From the NCBI GenBank assembly GCA_028718465.1, contig JAQULX010000208.1:1-5743 (forward strand): DNA of 5,743 nucleotides. Reading direction: 5' to 3'. Each line of letters starts with the position of its first letter. Positions within the stretch are counted from its first letter, which is position 1. Made by a program: the position numbers and the translations under genes. Below the pieces are notes generated by a model, which was not told where the DNA came from, did not search any database, and worked only from the letters and a program-made list of their open reading frames with translations. Origin of the DNA: Dehalococcoidales bacterium. Lineage in GTDB: Bacteria; Chloroflexota; Dehalococcoidia; Dehalococcoidales; UBA3254. Positions 1-5,681 of the stretch are shown piece by piece.

Positions 1-169
1 CATCCGAATTCTTCTTCCAGAGGACGAAAGAAGACCCCGTATATGTAGAACATCCCCATCCCACTATCATCAGAATAAAAGTCGCCAGTACAATGATATA
101 TCCGTAATAGAACGATGTGGTCCCCGGCTGTTTTTGGCCTGTGGGGGGAGTGAAAAAAGTCGACTTCAT
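1..169 (-). CDS. MFS transporter (OFA-like), N-terminal part, cut by window edge, apparent frameshift
   Basis: This is the start of a second major facilitator superfamily permease, an inner-membrane secondary transporter of unknown substrate. The ATG at 169-167 is preceded by AAAGGA at good spacing and shares one base with the stop of the upstream transporter (TAATG), so translation is probably coupled. About 20 polar residues lead into the first membrane helix, FYYGYIIVLATFILMIVGWG (residues 20-39), which aligns with FYGYVIVICSFLILIVTFG of the neighbour. Straight after this helix the frame yields non-family sequence (CSTYTGSSF). Skipping to the other frame at the ATG at 53-51 restores MFYIYGVFFRPLEEEFG, the expected helix 1-2 linker. 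The homology therefore breaks by one missing base in the G run at 54-57. It could be a real lesion or a homopolymer sequencing error. The rest of the gene lies outside the window. Confidence 0.65.
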   Translation of the reverse strand, partial: MKSTFFTPPTGQKQPGTTSFYYGYIIVLATFILMIVGWGCSTYTGSSFVLWKKNSD

Positions 170-648
170 TAATTTCCTTTCCGACCGGGCGTCCGTAACG
201 TCAGGACTAATATCAAAGCCGCTGCCGAGATGGCGGCAAATATGATGAAGGACGACTGATAGCTGCCGGTGGTATCGAAAATATAACCGGTAAAGATAGG
301 GCCGGTAAATCCGCCGAAGGTATAAATAAAGGTGATCATTCCTACCATGGCGCCCAGAGAAAGAAGACCGAAAAGACTGGCGGGAGCCAGGACTGTCCCG
401 CAGGCAAGAACTATCAGCCGGGGACTGAATTTGTCACTCAGCCGGCCTGTAATGATACCCGCGATGCCGCCGAATATCTGGGACATAGAATAGCCGGTAG
501 AAGTTACAGCGGCAGTCCAGCCAAGATCGTCGCGCAGGCGGTTAAAAAAGACCCCGAAGCTATAAAGAGTACCAAAAGTAACAATCAGGATAAGAAACGA
601 GCAGATAACAATCACATAGCCATAGAAGATAGCAGAATTCTTTTGCAC
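169..648 (-). CDS. MFS transporter (OFA-like) with large in-frame internal deletion; probable pseudogene
   Basis: Encodes about 159 residues from a GTG at 648-646. MFS permeases of this type normally have about 400 residues and 12 helices. Residues 8-90 look like the normal N-terminus: helix 1 (YGYVIVICSFLILIVTFG), the linker LYSFGVFFNRLRDDLGW, helix 2, MFS motif A (GRLSDKFSPR, residues 68-77) and the start of helix 3. From about residue 91 the sequence is that of the C-terminal end: LFGLLSLGAMVG, then GPIFTGYIFDTTGSYQ and a last helix ending in RTPGRKGN. Roughly helices 4-10 are missing without loss of frame, with the junction near 376-393. Such a protein should not form a transport pore. 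The frame stays open upstream to a TTG at 771, but those extra residues come from the intergenic palindrome and look spurious. No strong ribosome binding site marks the GTG, so the start is uncertain. The gene lies downstream of uvrA on the same strand. Confidence 0.75.
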   Translation of the reverse strand: MQKNSAIFYGYVIVICSFLILIVTFGTLYSFGVFFNRLRDDLGWTAAVTSTGYSMSQIFGGIAGIITGRLSDKFSPRLIVLACGTVLAPASLFGLLSLGAMVGMITFIYTFGGFTGPIFTGYIFDTTGSYQSSFIIFAAISAAALILVLTLRTPGRKGN

Positions 649-714
649 AATTACTTTATCATAATCAAGGAAACCATAGACGTCAATACACCTGCGGCGT
701 CTCTGCAGCCCAAA

Positions 715-758
715 CCGCTGCTTCCTGTCATGCGGCAGCGAAGCGAAGCATTCCAGGG
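715..758. repeat. GC-rich palindromic intergenic element between uvrA and the MFS gene
   Basis: The gap after the uvrA stop contains several overlapping inverted repeats: ATGC at 730-733 with GCAT at 748-751, CGCTGC at 716-721 with GCAGCG at 735-740, and GCAGC at 705-709 with GCTGC at 717-721. Read on the minus strand it gives GGAATGCTTCGCTTCGCTG followed by CCGCATGACAGG. That resembles the dispersed CTTCGCTTCGC...ATGACA palindromes I recall from intergenic regions of some anaerobic bacteria. No T-run follows any stem on the minus strand, so it is not a convincing intrinsic terminator for uvrA. Membership of a genome-wide repeat family is inference; only one copy is in the window. Confidence 0.4.
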
Positions 759-777
759 TGGAGTGGATCAAGATTCA

Positions 778-3630
778 TCAGGAGATGCAAAAACCCCGGG
801 CGTCTTTGGCAAGGGCGGCCTTGAGGTATTTACCGGTCGCCGATTCGCCGTGCCGGGCGATTTCTTCCGGGGTGCCGGTAGCGATAACATACCCTCCGAG
901 GTCGCCGGCGCCCGGCCCCAGGTCGATAATATGATCGGCATTCTTCATAACATCCAGATTATGTTCGATCACTAACACCGTATTGCCGGCATCAGTCAGC
1001 CTCTGCAACACTCCCAGCAAGGCGGCGACATCCTCAAATGACAGGCCCGTAGTAGGCTCATCCAGGATGTATAGGGTCTTCCCGGTAGAACGCCGGGACA
1101 GCTCGGTAGCCAGCTTCACTCTCTGGGCTTCGCCTCCGGAGAGGGTGGGGGCGGGCTGGCCCAGATGAATATATCCCAAGCCAACGTCTTTCAGGGTTTC
1201 CAGCTTGCGGCGGATGCCCGGGAAATGGTCGAAGAAGTCCAGGGCCTGCTCTACAGTGAGGTCCAGCACATCAGCGATGCTCTTGCCTTTAAATTTGATT
1301 TCCAGGGCCTCACGGTTGTATCGGCTGCCCTTGCAGACCTCGCAGGGAACAGTAACATCCGGCAGAAACTGCATCTCGATTTCATTAAAACCTTCACCAC
1401 GACAGGCTTCACAACGGCCTCCCTTGACATTAAAAGAAAACCGCCCCGGTCCGTAGCCGCGCATTCTGGATTCGGGCACAGTCGCAAAAAGCTCGCGAAT
1501 AGGACCAAAGGTACCGGTATAGGTGGCCGGGTTGCTGCGCGGAGTGCGCCCGATAGGGGACTGGTCGATATTTATTACCTTGTCGATATGCTCTATTCCC
1601 AGAATGGAGTCGAACTCTCCCGCTCTCTCTTTGGCACGGTAAATGATCTGGGACAGCTTTTTATAGAGGATATCGTCTACCAGTGTGCTTTTACCGCTGC
1701 CGGAAACCCCGGTGATGCAAACAAACTGACCCAAAGGTATATGCACATCGATATTTTTCAGGTTATTCTGGCGAGCGCCTTTAATAACGATCTCCTTGCC
1801 GTTCCGGGAGCGGCGTTCCGGGGGCATAGGGATCATCTTCGCCCCGCTGAGATATTGCCCGGTAATAGACTCTGGGGACTTCAAAATGTCGACAAGAGGA
1901 CCGGCAGCCACGATATAGCCTCCATGCTCACCGGCTCCGGGCCCCATGTCGATAATATGGTCGGCCGCTCGCATCATGGCTTCATCATGCTCGACTACCA
2001 GTATCGTATTGCCCAGGTCCCTCAACCGTTTCAACGTCTCAATCAGGCGGGAATCATCCGCCGGATGCAGGCCGATGGTCGGCTCATCGCAAATATAGAG
2101 AACTCCCATTAGCCCACTGCCGATCTGGGTGGCCAGACGGATCCGCTGGGCTTCACCACCACTGAGGGTAGCGGCGGCCCGGTCAAGAGACAGATAGTCA
2201 AGTCCGACGTCCTTCAAAAAACCCAAACGGGCATGAAGCTCTTTCAGGATCTGCCCGGCAATTATCTGTTCGCGTTCGGTGAGGACCGGCCTTTCTCCAC
2301 TTTTCAGTGTGGCAATCCACTTCAAGGCTTCAGCTACAGGCAGGGCAGCAATATTCATGATATTTTTGTCACCGACAGTCACAGCCAGAGCTTCCGGCTT
2401 TAACCGTCTGCCTTCGCAGACAGGGCAGGGTTTAGCAACCATATAACGCTCAATATCAATCTTGGAATTTTCCGATTCAGTATCACGGTATAGCCGCTCC
2501 ATGCGGGGAATAACACCCTCAAAACCATCCCGGTGCTCCCTGACGCGGCCGAAACGGTTGCGGTACACATGGACATCTCCGCCTTCACCGTGTAGCAATA
2601 CATTGAGCTGTTTTTCATTCAGATCCTTTAACGGTGTATTCAGGGAGAACCCGTAGCGCTTTGCCAGGGACTCCAGGGTATAGAGATACCACGACTGGAA
2701 CTGCCAGGGACGGATAGCGCCTTCGTTGATAGAAAGCTCCCTGTCCAGCACCATTTCGGGATCGATTTCCAGCTTCATACCCAGTCCGCTGCATTCTCCG
2801 CAGGCGCCGTGAGGACTATTGAAACTGAAAGTTCGAGGAGCGATTTCACCGAGGCTGATTCCACAAACCACACAGGCGAAATGCTCAGAAAAGAGTATTT
2901 CCTCACCGTCGATGATAGATACCAGAACGATGCCGCTACCCAGCTTCAAAGCTGTCTCGACTGAATCAGCAATACGGCCCTGGCTCCCGCTTTGACCGGT
3001 AATAATGCGATCGACTATCACTTCGATAGTATGCTTCTTGTTTTTATCAAGTTGGATATCATCGGATAGATCGTAGACCTTCCCGTCTACCCGGACGCGG
3101 GCATAACCCTGTTTGCGCAGGTCGGCAAAAGTAGCCTGATATTCGCCCTTGCGGCCTTTGACCAGGGGTGCCAGGATCATAATTCTGGTATTGGCAGGGA
3201 TGCTATGGATAGAATCTACGATCTGCTGCACGGTCTGAACTGTAATTTCACGCCCGCATTTGGGACAATGTGGGTGTCCTACCCGGGCGAAAAGCAGACG
3301 TAAATAATCATAAATCTCAGTAATAGTGCCAACGGTAGACCGGGGGTTGCGGCTGGCGCCCTTCTGGTCAATGGCGATAGCCGGGCTCAACCCTTCGATA
3401 TAGTCCACCTCGGGCTTTTCCATCCGGCCCAGGAACTGACGGGCATAAGCCGATAGAGACTCTACATAGCGGCGCTGGCCTTCTGCATATACGGTATCAA
3501 AAGCCAGTGAACTTTTCCCGGAGCCGGAGGCCCCGGTGATAACGACCAGTTTATCTCTGGGGATAACTACGTCTATATTTTTAAGATTGTGCTCTCGAGC
3601 GCCTCTGACAATAATTGAATCCAATAGCAT
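778..3630 (-). CDS. uvrA: Excinuclease ABC subunit A (UvrA)
   Basis: UvrA is the cytoplasmic dimeric ATPase that finds bulky DNA lesions, loads UvrB and starts nucleotide excision repair with UvrC. The 950-residue protein is full length. It shows the tandem ABC-ATPase plan: Walker A GASGSGKS (33-40), the UvrB-binding region (about 120-250), zinc module 1 (C253, C256, C277, C280), an insertion domain with PCPVC (402-405), signature LSGGEAQR (489-496) and Walker B LYICDEP (511-517). The second half has Walker A GVSGSGKS (641-648), zinc module 2 (C740, C743, C763, C766), signature LSGGEAQR (830-837) and Walker B LYILDEP (853-859). H-loop histidines are H548 and H890. One oddity is S864 in GLSFEDV, where the family usually has His; the first half keeps H522. 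GAGGA abuts the ATG directly, so the TTG at 3624, six bases downstream of it, may be the true start and gives MDSIIVRGA, like E. coli UvrA. Confidence 0.97.
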   Translation of the reverse strand: MLLDSIIVRGAREHNLKNIDVVIPRDKLVVITGASGSGKSSLAFDTVYAEGQRRYVESLSAYARQFLGRMEKPEVDYIEGLSPAIAIDQKGASRNPRSTVGTITEIYDYLRLLFARVGHPHCPKCGREITVQTVQQIVDSIHSIPANTRIMILAPLVKGRKGEYQATFADLRKQGYARVRVDGKVYDLSDDIQLDKNKKHTIEVIVDRIITGQSGSQGRIADSVETALKLGSGIVLVSIIDGEEILFSEHFACVVCGISLGEIAPRTFSFNSPHGACGECSGLGMKLEIDPEMVLDRELSINEGAIRPWQFQSWYLYTLESLAKRYGFSLNTPLKDLNEKQLNVLLHGEGGDVHVYRNRFGRVREHRDGFEGVIPRMERLYRDTESENSKIDIERYMVAKPCPVCEGRRLKPEALAVTVGDKNIMNIAALPVAEALKWIATLKSGERPVLTEREQIIAGQILKELHARLGFLKDVGLDYLSLDRAAATLSGGEAQRIRLATQIGSGLMGVLYICDEPTIGLHPADDSRLIETLKRLRDLGNTILVVEHDEAMMRAADHIIDMGPGAGEHGGYIVAAGPLVDILKSPESITGQYLSGAKMIPMPPERRSRNGKEIVIKGARQNNLKNIDVHIPLGQFVCITGVSGSGKSTLVDDILYKKLSQIIYRAKERAGEFDSILGIEHIDKVINIDQSPIGRTPRSNPATYTGTFGPIRELFATVPESRMRGYGPGRFSFNVKGGRCEACRGEGFNEIEMQFLPDVTVPCEVCKGSRYNREALEIKFKGKSIADVLDLTVEQALDFFDHFPGIRRKLETLKDVGLGYIHLGQPAPTLSGGEAQRVKLATELSRRSTGKTLYILDEPTTGLSFEDVAALLGVLQRLTDAGNTVLVIEHNLDVMKNADHIIDLGPGAGDLGGYVIATGTPEEIARHGESATGKYLKAALAKDARGFCIS

Positions 3631-3637
3631 TCCTCAC
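3631..3637 (-). promoter_or_regulatory. Shine-Dalgarno sequence that bears on the uvrA start
   Basis: The minus strand reads GTGAGGA immediately before the ATG at 3630, leaving no spacer, which is too close for normal initiation there. The in-frame TTG at 3624-3622 has a six-base gap from the same GAGGA. An alternative AAAGGG at 3641-3646 lies ten bases from the ATG, on the long side. The site therefore favours the TTG start, but the ATG cannot be excluded. Confidence 0.5.
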
Positions 3638-3660
3638 AAACCCTTTCCAAATACCATATC

Positions 3661-3690
3661 ATTTTAACACTAGAACAAGTGTACAAACAA
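3661..3690 (-). promoter_or_regulatory. Putative uvrA promoter
   Basis: On the minus strand TAAAAT (3666-3661) matches the -10 consensus at five of six positions. It lies 18 bases downstream of TTGTTT (3690-3685), a weak -35 matching three of six. Transcription would begin near 3654 and leave a short leader of about 25 bases containing the ribosome binding site. The LexA-like box lies entirely in the spacer. Confidence 0.45.
3667..3685. promoter_or_regulatory. LexA-like operator in the uvrA promoter
   Basis: GAACAAGTGTAC at 3673-3684 differs by one base from the Gram-positive SOS box core GAAC-N4-GTTC. Its complement GTACACTTGTTC fits the GTAC-N4-GTWC form described for cyanobacterial LexA. 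A perfect inverted repeat, ACACT at 3667-3671 and AGTGT at 3678-3682, overlaps it. The position between -35 and -10 of a classic SOS gene suits repressor binding. Known: uvrA is LexA-controlled in many bacteria. Inferred: that this site is a LexA operator here. No lexA gene is in the window. Confidence 0.4.
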
Positions 3691-3704
3691 ATAATAAACG
3701 TTGA

Positions 3705-3717
3705 ACCTGTTTCCGGT
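3705..3717. repeat. Operator-like semi-palindrome ACCTGTTTCCGGT
   Basis: A 13-base site with arms ACCTG and CCGGT around TTT, one base short of a perfect ACCTG-N3-CAGGT dyad. It is a 12/13 inverted copy of the perfect site at 3790-3802. It lies just upstream of the uvrA -35. No regulator is known to me for this motif. Confidence 0.3.
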
Positions 3718-3751
3718 TTACGGACAGCAATATTAAGGCAAGCTAGATACC

Positions 3752-3767
3752 CGCCTTTCCGAAGGCG
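3752..3767. repeat. Small stem-loop in the uvrA upstream region
   Basis: CGCCTT and AAGGCG form a perfect six-base stem around the tetraloop TCCG. No T-run follows on either strand, so it is not a recognisable rho-independent terminator. The 3691-3842 stretch around it has no convincing coding frame. Confidence 0.3.
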
Positions 3768-3789
3768 ATACTCAGAACCTTCCCGGCAG

Positions 3790-3802
3790 ACCTGAAACAG
3801 GT
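3790..3802. repeat. Operator-like perfect dyad ACCTGAAACAGGT
   Basis: Perfect five-base arms ACCTG and CAGGT around AAA. Its centre is 85 bases from that of the 3705-3717 site, close to eight helical turns. Two more half-sites, CAGGT and ACCTG, occur at 3837-3841 vicinity and 3850-3854 within the hairpin at the IS left end. Confidence 0.3.
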
Positions 3803-3833
3803 ATATAAACGTCAGGGTCATTCCTTCCTTTCA

Positions 3834-3856
3834 TCCAGGTCCATTCCAGACCTGGA
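3834..3856. repeat. Perfect 8-bp stem-loop straddling the left end of the IS
   Basis: TCCAGGTC (3834-3841) and GACCTGGA (3849-3856) pair perfectly around the seven-base loop CATTCCA. The right arm lies inside the left terminal inverted repeat and the left arm lies outside it. The right IS end does not have an equivalent hairpin. It may be a target-site palindrome the element joined, or chance. Confidence 0.45.
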
Positions 3857-3865
3857 GACTGTGTC
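3843..3865. repeat. Left terminal inverted repeat of the IS
   Basis: Begins ATTCCAGACC and continues into TGGAGACTGTGTC. It matches the reverse complement of 5461-5483 with mismatches at two positions only (A/G at 3848 and C/T at 3852). A further AAC just inside (3868-3870) is also shared with a small offset-free gap of two bases. Confidence 0.85.
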
Positions 3866-3888
3866 ATAACTACGATGAGTGTTAAAAT
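3860..3888 (+). promoter_or_regulatory. Possible transposase promoter
   Basis: TAAAAT at 3883-3888 is a five-of-six match to a -10 box. Seventeen bases upstream, TGTGTC at 3860-3865 is a poor -35 lying in the terminal repeat. TATAAA at 3900-3905 is an alternative -10. Weak evidence; placed because the transposase needs a start point in this short leader. Confidence 0.25.
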
Positions 3889-3946
3889 AAAACCATCAAT
3901 ATAAAAGGTAAGAGAGATAGCTATTAGAGAAGGTATCCGGCAACAG

Positions 3947-5344
3947 ATGCAGCTCCTGCCGTCGAGTATCGAGGAATACGTCTCGGAAGATGCTCCGGTA
4001 AGGGTATATGATGCTTTAGTCGAAGCCTTAAATATGGAAGAGTTAGGGATTTCCATTGATAAAAATCAGGAAGGAAATCCTCGATACGACCCTAAAGCGA
4101 TGCTCAAGCTGCTGATATATGGATATTCATATGGATTCCGCAGTTCACGCAAACTGGAGCGGGAGACTTATTACAATCTCTCCTTCATCTGGCTGATGGG
4201 AGGACTGAAACCTGACCACAAGACTATTGCCGAATTCAGAAGGCGAAACAGGGAAGCAATCGCCCAGGTATTGAAGCAGACCGTACGCCTCTGTCTCAAG
4301 ATGGATTTAGTAGACGGCAACTGTCTATTTGTGGACAGCACCAGGATACGGGGAGCGGCATCTATCGGAGAGACCAGGAGCCGGAAGAAATGGGAAGAGA
4401 AATTAAGAGAACTAGACCAACAGATCGAGGAATTGCTGGATAAGTGTGATGCAATCGATGAAGCAGAGAGCGGCAGTCTGGTAAAGACACTGCAGGGAGA
4501 ACAGAAGTTAAAGGAAAAGGTAGCCGGACTGCTTAAGCAGATGAAGCAGGATAAGTGCCGGCAAATAAACGGGACTGATACCGACAGTGTCAATTTCAAA
4601 AGCAGACAAGGAAAGCATAGCGGATACAGTGCCCACATAACCGTGGATGAAAAGCATGGCCTTATCGTTAATGCGGATACAGTCAGTGAAGCCAATGATT
4701 CTCATCAGTTCAGCCGGCAGATACAGCAGGCAGAGGAAATGCTGGGCCAAGAATGTAAAACAGCCGTAGCCGATGCCGGATACTCAGACTTAACGGATAT
4801 TAAAGCAACTGTGTTAAAAGGGACAGAAGTAATCATCCCCAGTCGTAAGCAGGCGCTCCACCAACCGATTGATAATCCCTTTGGTAAAGATAAGTTCCGA
4901 TATGATCCGGATCATAACTATTACCTCTGTCCTGAAAACAGGATTTTGAGATATTCCCATTATTCTAAGGTAAAAAACCATTACATATACCGAATCGAGA
5001 GGACAGGATATTGTCTTGAATGTCCCCATTATGCAATCTGTACGAATGGTAAAAAGGGCCGGTCCCTTGCCCGACTGAAGGAAGAGGAATTAAAGGAAAC
5101 GCTGGAGCAGATCTATAGTAGTGAAGGTGGTCAGGCAATCTACAAGAAAAGGAAAGAAAAAGCAGAGTTACCTTTCGGTCATATAAAGCGGAATTTGAAT
5201 TGCGGGGCTTTTCTGGTCAGAGGAATCAAGGAAGTTAAGGCAGAATTTACCCTGTTGGCCAGTTGTTTTAATATCGCCAGGATTATTACACTGATAGGCA
5301 GTGTACCCGAATTGGTGAAAAAACTGGTAATGATAAGCGCCTAA
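3947..5344 (+). CDS. IS1182-family DDE transposase
   Basis: The enzyme that excises and inserts the element by a DDE (RNase H-fold) mechanism. The N-terminal region (about 1-120) is the DUF772-type DNA-binding domain, with LLPSSIEEYVSEDAPVRVYDA and GLKPDHKTIAEFRRRN. The catalytic acids are D130 (LFVDST), D276 (AVADAGYSD) and E407 (KAELPFGHIKRN). A highly charged predicted coiled coil (about 146-203) lies between the first and second D. Cysteines C328, C356, C359 and C365 form a zinc-ribbon-like group before the final E. All 465 residues from the first ATG are open and nothing looks truncated. The start is doubtful. The frame stays open upstream and encodes IREGIRQQ, which resembles the conserved IS1182 N-terminus (x-x-G-x-x-R-x-Q-x-x-L). 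No ATG, GTG or TTG precedes it, so a rare ATT start at 3923 behind AAGAGAG is possible. Confidence 0.93.
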   Translation: MQLLPSSIEEYVSEDAPVRVYDALVEALNMEELGISIDKNQEGNPRYDPKAMLKLLIYGYSYGFRSSRKLERETYYNLSFIWLMGGLKPDHKTIAEFRRRNREAIAQVLKQTVRLCLKMDLVDGNCLFVDSTRIRGAASIGETRSRKKWEEKLRELDQQIEELLDKCDAIDEAESGSLVKTLQGEQKLKEKVAGLLKQMKQDKCRQINGTDTDSVNFKSRQGKHSGYSAHITVDEKHGLIVNADTVSEANDSHQFSRQIQQAEEMLGQECKTAVADAGYSDLTDIKATVLKGTEVIIPSRKQALHQPIDNPFGKDKFRYDPDHNYYLCPENRILRYSHYSKVKNHYIYRIERTGYCLECPHYAICTNGKKGRSLARLKEEELKETLEQIYSSEGGQAIYKKRKEKAELPFGHIKRNLNCGAFLVRGIKEVKAEFTLLASCFNIARIITLIGSVPELVKKLVMISA

Positions 5345-5460
5345 GGAAGAGTATACCAGTTAATTCAGTAACGATAAGATCACCAGAACAGACAATGTAG
5401 GTAGTAAATCCATTATAAAGGTGAAATCTGTAAAGAGTTGCCTGGGATATTTTTCGTTGA

Positions 5461-5483
5461 GACACAGTCTCCAAGTCCGGAAT
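5461..5483. repeat. Right terminal inverted repeat of the IS
   Basis: GACACAGTCTCCA at 5461-5473 is the exact reverse complement of the left core, followed by AGTCCGGAAT, which continues the match with two mismatches. It defines the right boundary of the element, 117 bases after the transposase stop codon. I see no clear intrinsic terminator between the stop codon and this repeat. Confidence 0.85.
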
Positions 5484-5495
5484 CTACCCGTTCTC

Positions 5496-5570
5496 CATTC
5501 TCCCCTTCCTGATTCCTTAACCCTAAATCATAATTCCGTCCCCACGGAGCATCTCAGGGTGGGGAGAATG
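5496..5570. other. Non-coding stretch with two mutually exclusive hairpins
   Basis: CATTCTCCCC (5496-5505) and GGGGAGAATG (5561-5570) form a perfect ten-base inverted repeat. Inside it, CCCCAC (5540-5545) can pair with GTGGGG (5559-5564), closed further by GAG/CTC around CAT. Both structures need the same GGGG at 5561-5564, so only one can form at a time. The stretch 5484-5653 has no supported gene and is pyrimidine-rich on the plus strand at its left end. A T-run does not follow either stem. A structured RNA or the 3' untranslated region of the minus-strand gene to the right are possible readings. Confidence 0.35.
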
Positions 5571-5637
5571 TGGTCTCATAAAAAATGAAAAGGCCCTAAA
5601 ATAAACGTATCGGAGCCGTGTTGCGTCAAATAAAACT

Positions 5638-5681
5638 GTTACCGAAGGCATAGTTATTGCCTCATAATTCGGGTTACCGAA
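5638..5681. repeat. Short direct and inverted repeats at the end of the right-edge gene
   Basis: GTTACCGAA occurs twice, at 5638-5646 and 5673-5681. Between them AGGCA (5646-5650) pairs with TGCCT (5658-5662) over the stop codon, and TTCGG (5668-5672) pairs with CCGAA (5677-5681). On the minus strand a loosely T-rich segment, CAGTTTTATTT, follows, so a weak terminator for the right-edge gene is possible. Confidence 0.3.

Larger units (their letters stand above)
3843..5483 (+). mobile_element. Complete IS1182-family insertion sequence
   Basis: A 1641-bp element, within the usual size of IS1182-family ISs, carrying one intact transposase read on the plus strand. It is bounded by 23-base terminal inverted repeats at 3843-3865 and 5461-5483, identical at 21 positions, with the perfect core TGGAGACTGTGTC. 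Inside the ends there are about 80 (left) and 116 (right) non-coding bases. I found no convincing target-site duplication next to the ends as drawn, so the outermost few bases are uncertain. It lies between uvrA and an unidentified minus-strand gene and disrupts no recognisable reading frame. The intact frame suggests recent arrival. Confidence 0.85.

Noticed and set aside
649..771. Extra N-terminal ~41 residues of the truncated transporter from a TTG start
   Set aside because: They are encoded by the palindromic intergenic element, are Arg/Cys-rich, and precede the normal family start region before YGYVIV.
643..975. Plus-strand frame overlapping the uvrA 3' end and the intergenic palindrome
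   Set aside because: Composition is explained by the minus-strand uvrA codons and the repeat; no ribosome binding site or family resemblance.
1165..2112. Long plus-strand open frame (315 codons) opposite uvrA
   Set aside because: It lies wholly antisense to conserved UvrA motifs, resembles no family, and is a typical shadow of a GC-balanced coding gene.
3752..3767. Rho-independent terminator
   Set aside because: The stem is followed by no T-run on either strand.
3573..4056. Two minus-strand frames between uvrA and the transposase
   Set aside because: They cross the uvrA promoter and the IS end and show no domain or credible start; not genes.
4171..4750. Minus-strand frames opposite the transposase
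   Set aside because: Ser/Leu-rich antisense shadows of the transposase coiled-coil region.
3947..5344. TnpB-like or IS200/IS605-type RNA-guided nuclease, or an omega RNA in the IS flank
   Set aside because: The DDE spacing, KAELPFGHIK motif and inverted-repeat ends fit IS1182; no RuvC or HUH features are seen.
5540..5564. Rho-independent terminator for the transposase
   Set aside because: No T-run follows on the plus strand (an A-rich run appears instead) and it lies outside the IS end.
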